Positions 1 to 5,241 of a stretch of DNA of 5,241 nt are shown here, piece after piece. This stretch comes from Chloroflexota bacterium (GTDB lineage Bacteria; Chloroflexota; UBA6077; CF-72). The position numbers and the translations under genes are program-made. The stretch lies in assembly GCA_019242065.1 (NCBI GenBank), contig JAFAWJ010000274.1:1-5241 (forward strand). Direction: 5' to 3'. Below the pieces are notes generated by a model. It was not told where the DNA came from. It made no database searches and saw nothing but the letters and a program-made list of their open reading frames with translations. The stretch's first letter is position 1. Every line of letters starts with the position of its first letter.

Positions 1-84
1 GTTGACCTGCTCGGCACGGAGCAGCGGCAGCACATCGTCGGCAGTTTCCTCGCTGGCGTACACCGCGAGGACCAGGTCAGTCAT
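1..84 (-). CDS. 5' end of a divergent small protein, possibly DUF1269-like (partial)
   Basis: Reading leftward from an ATG at 84-82, the minus strand stays open for 28 codons to the window edge and begins MTDLVLAVYASEETADDVLP. The start MTDLVLAVY followed by an acidic stretch and an amphipathic helix (ADDVLPLLRAEQV) looks like the first beta strand and helix of DUF1269-type or similar small stress-associated alpha/beta proteins. That family guess rests on only 28 residues. A weak GAAG ribosome-binding sequence (complement of 88-91) lies just upstream of the ATG. The frame is also open further upstream, but the family-like N-terminus supports this start. The gene is transcribed away from ppk2 and shares the 116-base region 85-200 with it, so the two could be co-regulated. 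The C-terminal part lies outside the window, so membrane segments or a glycine-rich tail cannot be judged. Confidence 0.55.
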   Translation of the reverse strand, partial: MTDLVLAVYASEETADDVLPLLRAEQVN

Positions 85-122
85 CGGCTTCAATGGATAC
101 CGCGAAAGGCGCGGAACGTCGT

Positions 123-163
123 CACCCGATTGGGGTGAGTGGTGAAATCACCCCATCGGGGTG
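123..163. promoter_or_regulatory. Nested inverted repeat in the divergent promoter region
   Basis: Between the divergent gene and ppk2 lies a dense set of GGTGA/TCACC elements. TGGGGTGA (131-138) is perfectly complementary to TCACCCCA (148-155) across a 9-base spacer. Inside it GGTGA (141-145) and TCACC (148-152) form a tighter dyad with a 2-base spacer. Outside it CACCC (123-127) and GGGTG (159-163) extend the outer pairing, with an imperfect middle. Alternative short hairpins are also possible: 123-137 on the left and CACCCC-ATC-GGGGTG (149-163) on the right. The position, between two divergently transcribed genes and 38 bases before the preferred ppk2 start, fits a regulator operator or a folded 5' leader. 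There is no T-run after the stem, so a terminator is unlikely. I could not assign convincing -35/-10 boxes. Confidence 0.5.
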
Positions 164-200
164 GTGCGTCTGGCGCGTGGACGCGCAAGACTGCGGGAAA

Positions 201-1052
201 ATGCCCAAGTCGAAGAAGAAAGATAGGAAAAAAGACGCGGCGACTGACGTGGAGGCCGCTGGCCAGGCTGATGTTGCGGGGCCGATGCGGCGCAAGGAGT
301 ACGAGCGCAAGCTCAAGCCGCTCCACGTCGAGCTGGTCAAACTCCAACTCTGGGCGCACCACGCCGGATTGCGCGTGGTGGTGATCTTCGAGGGCCGCGA
401 CGCCGCAGGCAAAGGCGGCGCCATCAAGTCGATCACGGAGCGTGTCAGTCCGCGGGTCTTCCGCATCGTGGCGCTGCCGTCGCCGTCAGAACGCGAGAAG
501 ACCCAGATGTTCATGCAGCGCTACATGGTCCATCTTCCGGCGGCGGGAGAGATCGTGCTATTTGACCGTAGCTGGTACAACCGCGCCGGAGTCGAGCACG
601 TGATGGGGTTTTGCAGCGATGCGGAGTACCGCGCGTTCCTCGAGAACTGTCCGCTCGTCGAGCAGTCGATCGTGGCCAACGGCATCATCCTGATCAAATA
701 CTGGTTCGAAGTCAGCCAGGGTCACCAGACGGAACGCTTCCAGGAACGCATCGAAGACGGTCGCAAGATCTGGAAACTGAGCGGGATGGACCTGGAGTCA
801 CACTATCGTTGGTATGACTACTCGCGCGCTCGCGACGCGATGTTTGCCGCGACCGACACCGAGATCGCACCGTGGTACGTGGTAAACGCCGACGATCCGC
901 GGCGCGCGCGGCTCAACTGTATTACTCATTTGCTCTCGAAGATTCCCTACGAAGACGCGCCGCGCGACAAAATCAAGCTCGGGGAACGCCAGCCGTCCAG
1001 GGGATATGTCGAGCCCGCGTGGCGCCGGCACGTCGTCCCAGAAGTGTACTGA
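201..1052 (+). CDS. ppk2: Polyphosphate kinase 2 (PPK2 family, class I-like)
   Basis: A 283-residue protein of the one-domain PPK2 family. These cytosolic P-loop kinases transfer phosphate between inorganic polyphosphate and nucleoside di/triphosphates; class I members mainly act on NDP/NTP. Visible motifs in order are a Lys-rich N-terminal tail (residues 1-12), the Walker A loop GRDAAGKGG (65-73), the conserved ALPSPSER segment (91-98), Walker B FDRSWYNRAGVE (121-132), MGFC (135-138), the lid-like stretch ending WKLSGMDLES (191-200; many relatives have Pro where this has Gly), ATDTEIAPW (217-225) and ARLNC (236-240). It ends VVPEVY, like other members. An in-frame ATG at 93 would add 36 residues unlike the family and would run through the inverted repeat at 123-163. 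The ATG at 201 (MPKSKKK) gives the usual length, although its ribosome-binding site is poor. It is the first gene of the rightward cluster, 33 bases before the P-type ATPase. The direction of catalysis and the preferred nucleotide cannot be read from the sequence. Confidence 0.95.
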   Translation: MPKSKKKDRKKDAATDVEAAGQADVAGPMRRKEYERKLKPLHVELVKLQLWAHHAGLRVVVIFEGRDAAGKGGAIKSITERVSPRVFRIVALPSPSEREKTQMFMQRYMVHLPAAGEIVLFDRSWYNRAGVEHVMGFCSDAEYRAFLENCPLVEQSIVANGIILIKYWFEVSQGHQTERFQERIEDGRKIWKLSGMDLESHYRWYDYSRARDAMFAATDTEIAPWYVVNADDPRRARLNCITHLLSKIPYEDAPRDKIKLGERQPSRGYVEPAWRRHVVPEVY

Positions 1053-1085
1053 CGCCAGTTCGGAAGCGAGGGTAATGGAGAACAC

Positions 1086-3833
1086 ATGACAACCACGTTG
1101 AGCAGGCCACCGTCCGACTCTCCACCGCCAGGCCCGACGGCGCCCGCGTGGCACACGATGGACATCGCCGACGCACTGGCTGCGCAGAAGGTGGACAGCG
1201 CAGCCGGGCTGAGCGCGGCAGAGGTGGCGGAGCGGACCCGGCAGTACGGTCTGAACGCGTTCGCGGCGGCGAAGAAGGAGTCGGCTTTTCAGACGTTCCT
1301 GCGCCAGTACCAGGATCCAATGCAGATCGTGCTCCTGGTCGCGGGCCTGATCACGATCATCGCTCTGCGTCAGTGGGCGACTGGCATCGTGCTACTGGGT
1401 CTGACCCTGTTCAACGCCATGATGGGTATGCGCCAGGAGGGGAAGGCTGAGGCCAGCGTCGCGGCGTTGCAGAAGATGCTCATCGTCAAGACTCGCGTCC
1501 GTCGCGGCGGCGACGTGGTCCAGTTGCCCGCCGAGGAGCTTGTCCCGGGTGACATCGTGCTCCTGGAGGCTGGCGACCGGGTGCCCGCCGACGGCCGGTT
1601 GTTGAAGGCGGCCACGCTCGAAATCGACGAATCGGCGCTGACGGGCGAGAGCGTGCCAGTGCCCAAGCAAGTCGATGCCGTGCCTGGCGCGGAGACGCCA
1701 CTCGGCGACCGGGTGGACATGGCGTACATGAATACCAATGTCACCCGCGGCACGGCCGAACTGGTGGTCATTGCCACGGGCATGTCGACGGAGGTCGGCC
1801 ACATCTCGGGCATGCTAGCCGCGACCGAGCTCGAGAAGACGCCGCTCACCGTGCAGCTCGACGCGCTCACCAAGCAGATCATCATCATTGCAATGGTCGC
1901 CCTGGCGATCTCCATCGGCATCGGTATCTCTCGCGGCGAAGACCGTAATGTGTTGTTTCTCACCGCGGTCGCGTTCGCGATTTCGGCGATTCCGACTGGC
2001 CTGCCGGCGGTCGTCACGTACCTGCTCGCCACCGGTACCACCACCCTGGCGGCGGCGCACGCCATCGTCAAGCGACTGCGCTCGGTGGAGACGTTGGGCG
2101 CAACGTCCGCGATCAACTCCGACAAGACCGGCACCCTGACGCTCAACCAGATGACGGCTGTCGAAATGTCACTCGTCGGCCAGCGTCTGACGGTCTCGGG
2201 TGAGGGCTACTCCACCACCGGTCAGATCACGCATGTCGGCGGACTTGCCGAAGTGGACCTGGAGCCGTATCTGTTGCCAATGGCGCTGGCGTCCGACGCC
2301 GTCGCACGCGATGGCGGGCTGGTCGGCGACCCGACGGAAGGGGCGCTGGTGGTGCTGGCCGCCAAGGGTGGCATCGACGCCGTCGAGACGCGCAAGGAAT
2401 TTCCGCGACTCGCCGAAGTGCCTTTCGATGCCGCGTACAAGCTCATGGCCACGTTCCACAAGATGTCGGAGGACGGCCACGACGTCATCCGCTGCTTCGT
2501 GAAAGGCGCACCAGATCAACTCCTGGCGCGCGCGAGCAACGCGTTGACGGCCGAAGGCAAACTCGAACCCGTCGAGTCCGTGCGTGACCGGTACCAGGCC
2601 TACAACACGCAGCTCGGCGAGAAGGGCTTGCGCGTCATGGCCCTGGCGCGGCGCGATTTTCCGGTGGAGACGTTTGACCCGCGGGCCGCCGATCTGCTGT
2701 CGCTGGTCGACGAGCTCACGCTGCTGGCGCTGGTTGGCATTGTCGATCCGCCGCGGCCCGAGGCCAAAGCCGCCATAGCCCAGGCGCACGAGGCTGGCAT
2801 CCAGGTGCGGATGATCACCGGCGACCACGCGGTGACGGCGGGGGCGATCGCCGCGCAGCTTGGAATCCGTGGCAGAGCGATAACTGGTGCCGAGTTCGCG
2901 GAGATGAGTGACGACGAGGCGGGTCGGCAGATCGACGACATCGGCGTCATCGCTCGGGTGACACCAGAGCACAAGGTCCGGTTGATCGACGTGCTCAAGC
3001 GCGCCGGACACGTCACGTCCATGACGGGCGATGGCGTCAACGACGCACCAGCACTCAAAAAGGCGGACATCGGCGTCGCCATGGGCATCACTGGCACCGA
3101 TGTGTCCAAAGAAGCCGCGGTCATGATTCTGACCGACGACAACTTTGCGACCATCGTGCGCGCGGTGGAGCTTGGTCGGGCGTTGTACGACAGCCTGGTC
3201 AAGTACATCCGTTACCAGATGGCGCGCCTGTTCGGCTTCATCTTGATGTTTCTTGGAGCGTCGCTGCTGTACATCGTCGGCGGCATTCCGCTCCTGCCGC
3301 TGCAGACGCTGTACATCAATTTCACGGTCGATCTATTTCTCGCGATCGGGATTGGTCTGGGGGCCGCCTCACCGGGCCTGATGCAGCGCCCGCCGCGAGG
3401 CGCGAATGCACACATCCTGCCAACACGAACACTGATTGGCATGGCTGCATTGGGACTGGTCACCGCCGCATGCGCACTGGGCATCACCGAATACACCCAG
3501 AGTGTGTCGGACATGATGACGGCGCGCACCATGGGCTTCATCACGTTCTCTCTCGCAGGTATTTTCCTTGCGCTCGGGTGTAACGACACGATCGACTCGG
3601 TCTTCAGCGCGGCGACCTTCGACAACGGCAAGCTCATCCAGATGTGTTTATTCGCGCTGGTCGCCACGATCCTCGTCAGCGAGCTGGCATTGTTTCAGCG
3701 CATCTTCGATACGGTCTCGCTGAGCACCAACCAGTGGATCACGTGTGTGGTGCTCGCGTCGATCGTGTTGTGGGTGATGGAAGTGGAAAAGCTGATTCGC
3801 CGCCGCCGCGCACCAGAACCAGCGGCTGCATAG
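1086..3833 (+). CDS. P-type (P2-like) cation-transporting ATPase with atypical ion site
   Basis: A 915-residue, ten-helix P-type ATPase that would pump a cation across the cytoplasmic membrane at the cost of ATP. An N-terminal cation-ATPase domain (about 22-75) is followed by M1-M2 (about 78-116), the actuator domain with TGES (186-189), M3-M4 (about 263-318), and the phosphorylation motif DKTGT with Asp346. Next come the nucleotide domain with DPTEGAL (415-421) and KGA (473-475), DPPR (554-557), TGD (578-580), the hinge TGDGVNDAP (647-655), and M5-M10 (about 711-903). Length and order match the P2 (SERCA/PMCA-like) group. The ion site does not: M4 has PTGLP (303-307) instead of PEGLP, M5 has Leu715 and Phe718 where SERCA has Asn768 and Glu771, and M6 has Val748 for Thr799. 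Asn745 and Asp749 match SERCA Asn796 and Asp800. Catalysis should therefore be intact while Ca2+ specificity is doubtful. The start is set by GGAG at 1077-1080, 5 bases before the ATG. It lies 33 bases after ppk2, with no terminator seen. Confidence 0.95.
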   Translation: MTTTLSRPPSDSPPPGPTAPAWHTMDIADALAAQKVDSAAGLSAAEVAERTRQYGLNAFAAAKKESAFQTFLRQYQDPMQIVLLVAGLITIIALRQWATGIVLLGLTLFNAMMGMRQEGKAEASVAALQKMLIVKTRVRRGGDVVQLPAEELVPGDIVLLEAGDRVPADGRLLKAATLEIDESALTGESVPVPKQVDAVPGAETPLGDRVDMAYMNTNVTRGTAELVVIATGMSTEVGHISGMLAATELEKTPLTVQLDALTKQIIIIAMVALAISIGIGISRGEDRNVLFLTAVAFAISAIPTGLPAVVTYLLATGTTTLAAAHAIVKRLRSVETLGATSAINSDKTGTLTLNQMTAVEMSLVGQRLTVSGEGYSTTGQITHVGGLAEVDLEPYLLPMALASDAVARDGGLVGDPTEGALVVLAAKGGIDAVETRKEFPRLAEVPFDAAYKLMATFHKMSEDGHDVIRCFVKGAPDQLLARASNALTAEGKLEPVESVRDRYQAYNTQLGEKGLRVMALARRDFPVETFDPRAADLLSLVDELTLLALVGIVDPPRPEAKAAIAQAHEAGIQVRMITGDHAVTAGAIAAQLGIRGRAITGAEFAEMSDDEAGRQIDDIGVIARVTPEHKVRLIDVLKRAGHVTSMTGDGVNDAPALKKADIGVAMGITGTDVSKEAAVMILTDDNFATIVRAVELGRALYDSLVKYIRYQMARLFGFILMFLGASLLYIVGGIPLLPLQTLYINFTVDLFLAIGIGLGAASPGLMQRPPRGANAHILPTRTLIGMAALGLVTAACALGITEYTQSVSDMMTARTMGFITFSLAGIFLALGCNDTIDSVFSAATFDNGKLIQMCLFALVATILVSELALFQRIFDTVSLSTNQWITCVVLASIVLWVMEVEKLIRRRRAPEPAAA

Positions 3834-3853
3834 TCAACGAGCGCCTTGAAGTC

Positions 3854-3859
3854 AGGAGG
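3854..3859 (+). promoter_or_regulatory. Strong Shine-Dalgarno AGGAGG deciding the start at 3870
   Basis: A perfect AGGAGG lies 10 bases before the ATG at 3870. It falls inside the longer open frame that could begin with TTG at 3846, which makes the 8-residue-longer version unlikely. It is the best ribosome-binding site in the window and suggests efficient translation of the DUF6325-type protein within the polycistronic message. Confidence 0.75.
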
Positions 3860-3869
3860 ATTGAATAGC

Positions 3870-4346
3870 ATGACCTCGAATCCGGCGACTACGCATCTGA
3901 GTGCCGCGCCCGACGACGCCGAACTGGACGGCTTGGGTCCCATCGACTACCTGGTCGTCGAGTTTCCGCATCGCACGACCCCCGGCGAAGGCCTACCGCT
4001 CTTTGTCGACCTCGTGGATCGCGGAATTATTCGCGTCCTGGACCTCGCGTTTATCCACAAGGACCAGGACGGCAGCGTGCGCCGCATGCGACTGGCGGAA
4101 CTCGGTCCGCAGCTGGCGGTATTCGAAGGCGCCTCGGCCCATTTCCTGGCGCAAGAGGACATCGACGACGCGGCGGAGGCCATCCAACCGGACAGCACCG
4201 CGTTCGTGCTCATTTACGAAAATCGGTGGGCGGCGCCACTGGGGCGCGCGATGCGTCACGGTGGTGGCCAGATGGTCTCCAGCGGACGCCTGCCGGTGCA
4301 AGCCATTCTGGCGGCGCTAGACGCGACCGCTGAATACGACAAGTGA
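3870..4346 (+). CDS. DUF6325 family protein
   Basis: A 158-residue, acidic, soluble-looking protein. After a variable N-terminus of about 20 residues it has the family-like opening LGPIDYLVVEFP (22-33), then GEGLPLFVDLVDRGIIRVLD (39-58), FIHKDQDGSV (61-70), LAVFEGAS (82-89), an acidic helix around QEDIDDAAEAI (95-105), FVLIYENRWAAPLGRAMR (112-129) and SGRLPVQAILAALDA (138-152). This pattern is that of the DUF6325 family, whose biochemical function is not established. The alternation of hydrophobic strands and helices suggests a two-part alpha/beta fold. I see no signal peptide, membrane helix or obvious catalytic motif. It begins 37 bases after the ATPase stop and ends 25 bases before the SHOCT gene, so it is probably co-transcribed with both. 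Recognition is from memory of the family, not from a search. Confidence 0.88.
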   Translation: MTSNPATTHLSAAPDDAELDGLGPIDYLVVEFPHRTTPGEGLPLFVDLVDRGIIRVLDLAFIHKDQDGSVRRMRLAELGPQLAVFEGASAHFLAQEDIDDAAEAIQPDSTAFVLIYENRWAAPLGRAMRHGGGQMVSSGRLPVQAILAALDATAEYDK

Positions 4347-4371
4347 AACTGACGGGAGGTTTCAACACAGC

Positions 4372-4764
4372 ATGCCAGGTCTCCTTCGCGGAGTAGCGCG
4401 AACCGCGGTTGTGGCGGGTACCGCCACCGCGGTCTCGAATCGGGTGTCGCGCCGGCAGGCGGGGCGGTGGGCGGATCAAGAGCAGCAGGCGTACGAGCAG
4501 CAGGCGTATCAGCAAGCGCCACCGCAATACCAGGAGGCGCCGCCCCAGTACCAGCAAGCGCCACCTCAATACCAGCAGGCACCCGCGTACCAGGAGCCCC
4601 CGCCGCCGCCACCGGCGCCGGTTGTCGCCGTGGTCCAGCAGCCCGAGGAGCAGGACATGAGCGCCAAACTCGCACAACTGCAGCAGCTTGGCGAGCTCAA
4701 GGCACAGGGCATCCTGACCGACGCCGAGTTCGAGGTCCAGAAGCAACGCATCCTCAACAGCTAA
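4372..4764 (+). CDS. SHOCT domain-containing protein with Gln/Pro/Tyr repeat linker
   Basis: A 130-residue protein in three parts. Residues 1-29 (MPGLLRGVARTAVVAGTATA and on through VSNRVSRRQ) form a small, moderately hydrophobic helix ending in a basic cluster, and could associate with the membrane. Residues about 36-83 are a low-complexity linker rich in Gln, Tyr, Ala and Pro, with four near-perfect seven-residue units and then six prolines in a row. Residues about 97-129 are a SHOCT (short C-terminal) domain: an amphipathic helix (KLAQLQQLGELKAQ), GILTDAEFE, then a second helix (VQKQRIL). SHOCT domains are common at the ends of small bacterial proteins and are thought to mediate oligomerisation or protein contacts; no enzymatic role is known. 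GGGAGG at 4354-4359 sits 12 bases before the ATG. The gene follows the DUF6325-type gene by 25 bases, so co-expression is likely. The partner is unknown. Confidence 0.88.
   Translation: MPGLLRGVARTAVVAGTATAVSNRVSRRQAGRWADQEQQAYEQQAYQQAPPQYQEAPPQYQQAPPQYQQAPAYQEPPPPPPAPVVAVVQQPEEQDMSAKLAQLQQLGELKAQGILTDAEFEVQKQRILNS
4504..4587 (+). repeat. Four tandem 21-base units encoding QYQQAPP-type heptads
   Basis: Four consecutive 21-base units encode AYQQAPP, QYQEAPP, QYQQAPP and QYQQAPA (residues 45-72 of the SHOCT protein). An AYEQQ half-unit precedes them and AYQE plus a proline run follows. The copies differ mostly at synonymous third positions (CAA/CAG, TAT/TAC, CCA/CCG/CCT/CCC). The protein repeat is thus better preserved than the DNA repeat, which points to an old, selected spacer rather than recent slippage. 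Confidence 0.85.
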
Positions 4765-4796
4765 TTGATCAGGCGACATAGCACTTTGCCTTGGGT

Positions 4797-5241
4797 ATGC
4801 TCGAGCTGAAACTGCTTGGAGTGCCGGAGGTCAGCCTCGACGGGCAACGGTTGACCTTCAAGCGGCTCGGCTCCATCAGCCTGCTCGCGTACCTCGTGCT
4901 GGCCCGCCGCTCGCAGACCCGCGAAGTGCTGGCCGCGCTGCTCGGAGGCGACGGGCCCGACGACCAGGCGCGCAAGTTACTGAGCAATCTCCTGGTCGAC
5001 ATTCGCCAGCAGGTGGGTGACTACCTGCTGGCGACCCGTCAATCGGTCAGCTTCAACCACGCTCGCCCCTACGCGCTGGACATTGTCCAGTTTCAGGCGC
5101 GCGCGGGCGCGTGTGCGAAGAACGCCGAACTCGTGGACCTGGAGGCGGCCGTCGAGCTGTATCGCGGTGAATTCCTGGAGGGCCTGTCGCACTCCGTATC
5201 GTCGGATTTCCAGGCGTGGCAGTCAGCCTTGCGCGAGGAGT
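4797..5241 (+). CDS. BTAD/SARP-like transcriptional regulator, N-terminal part (partial)
   Basis: An open frame from the ATG at 4797 to the right edge gives 148 residues and is truncated there. Residues 1 to about 88 (MLELKLLGVPEVSLDGQRLT at the start) resemble the OmpR/SARP-type winged-helix domain that opens AfsR/DnrI-like and Chloroflexota BTAD regulators. They include LLAYLVLARRSQTREVLAALL (29-49), DDQARKLLSNLLVDIRQQ (55-72) and YLLATRQSVSFN (76-87). From about 95 on, a bacterial transcriptional activation domain begins: YALDIVQFQA (92-101), LEAAVELYRGEFLEGL (115-130) and FQAWQSALREE (138-148). Full-length relatives usually continue with more TPR-like repeats and often an NB-ARC/AAA ATPase or cyclase domain, which cannot be seen here. 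No good Shine-Dalgarno precedes the ATG; an in-frame TTG at 4791 is an alternative. It lies 32 bases after the SHOCT stop without an evident terminator, so it may be read from the same transcript or have its own promoter. DNA targets are unknown; the repeat at 123-163 is one candidate. Confidence 0.85.
   Translation, partial: MLELKLLGVPEVSLDGQRLTFKRLGSISLLAYLVLARRSQTREVLAALLGGDGPDDQARKLLSNLLVDIRQQVGDYLLATRQSVSFNHARPYALDIVQFQARAGACAKNAELVDLEAAVELYRGEFLEGLSHSVSSDFQAWQSALREE

Noticed and set aside
113..117. GGAAC as a possible ECF sigma factor -35 element
   Set aside because: No matching CGTC-type -10 element appears about 16-17 bases downstream, so the match is likely chance in high-GC sequence.
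1370..2146. Minus-strand open frame of 258 codons antisense to the 5' half of the ATPase gene
   Set aside because: Its Ser/Thr/Ala/Arg-rich composition is typical of a shadow frame, and it lies opposite highly conserved ATPase motifs.
2169..3011. Long minus-strand open frame of 280 codons antisense to the ATPase gene
   Set aside because: It is a high-GC mirror of the ATPase coding frame. Its translation is rich in Arg, His and Gln with no recognisable domain, and the plus-strand gene accounts fully for the region.
3846..3869. TTG start at 3846 giving an 8-residue longer DUF6325-type protein
   Set aside because: The AGGAGG at 3854-3859 lies inside this extension and is correctly spaced for the ATG at 3870.
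3834..3869. Possible transcription terminator after the ATPase gene
   Set aside because: I find no stable stem followed by a T-run in this gap, nor in the gaps at 1053-1085, 4347-4371 or 4765-4796.
4504..4587. The tandem 21-base units as a CRISPR or non-coding repeat array
   Set aside because: The units are contiguous without spacers, keep the reading frame and vary mainly at synonymous positions, so they are a coding repeat.
4210..4779. Minus-strand frame rich in Leu and Arg (189 codons) across the SHOCT gene
   Set aside because: Its Leu/Val/Arg repeats are only the complement of the Gln/Tyr/Pro repeat of the SHOCT gene. The plus-strand frame has a ribosome-binding site and a known domain.

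Overview
This is a compact, high-GC stretch of bacterial chromosome with no mobile element, RNA gene or CRISPR array that I can see. The gene set is a class I-type polyphosphate kinase 2, a P-type cation ATPase, a DUF6325-type protein, a SHOCT-domain protein and a BTAD/SARP-like regulator. This suits Chloroflexota or a neighbouring deep lineage, or an actinobacterium. The BTAD regulator, which resembles the Chloroflexota type, tips me toward Chloroflexota. This is inference from protein style, not a phylogenetic placement.

Layout. Bases 1-84 hold the 5' end of a minus-strand gene that leaves the window on the left. Bases 85-200 are a short divergent intergenic region with a nested, GGGGTGA-rich inverted repeat. 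Rightward from there run ppk2 (201-1052), the P-type ATPase (1086-3833), the DUF6325-type gene (3870-4346), the SHOCT gene (4372-4764) and a BTAD regulator (4797 to the right edge, truncated). The gaps are 33, 37, 25 and 32 bases. I see no hairpin terminator in any of them, so the first four genes and possibly the fifth could form one operon. There is no gene-free stretch over 300 bases.

How the genes may work together. PPK2 interconverts polyphosphate and nucleoside triphosphates, and the pump consumes ATP. DUF6325 and SHOCT proteins have no established biochemical role but look like small accessory or stress proteins. One reading is a stress-time ion homeostasis cassette in which stored polyphosphate supports a cation pump.

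The most notable signal is in the pump. Its catalytic motifs are complete, but most residues that bind Ca2+ in SERCA-type pumps are replaced (PTGLP instead of PEGLP in M4; Leu and Phe instead of Asn and Glu in M5). The M6 Asn and Asp are kept, and M5 carries an Arg. Automatic annotation as a calcium ATPase is therefore probably wrong about the ion.
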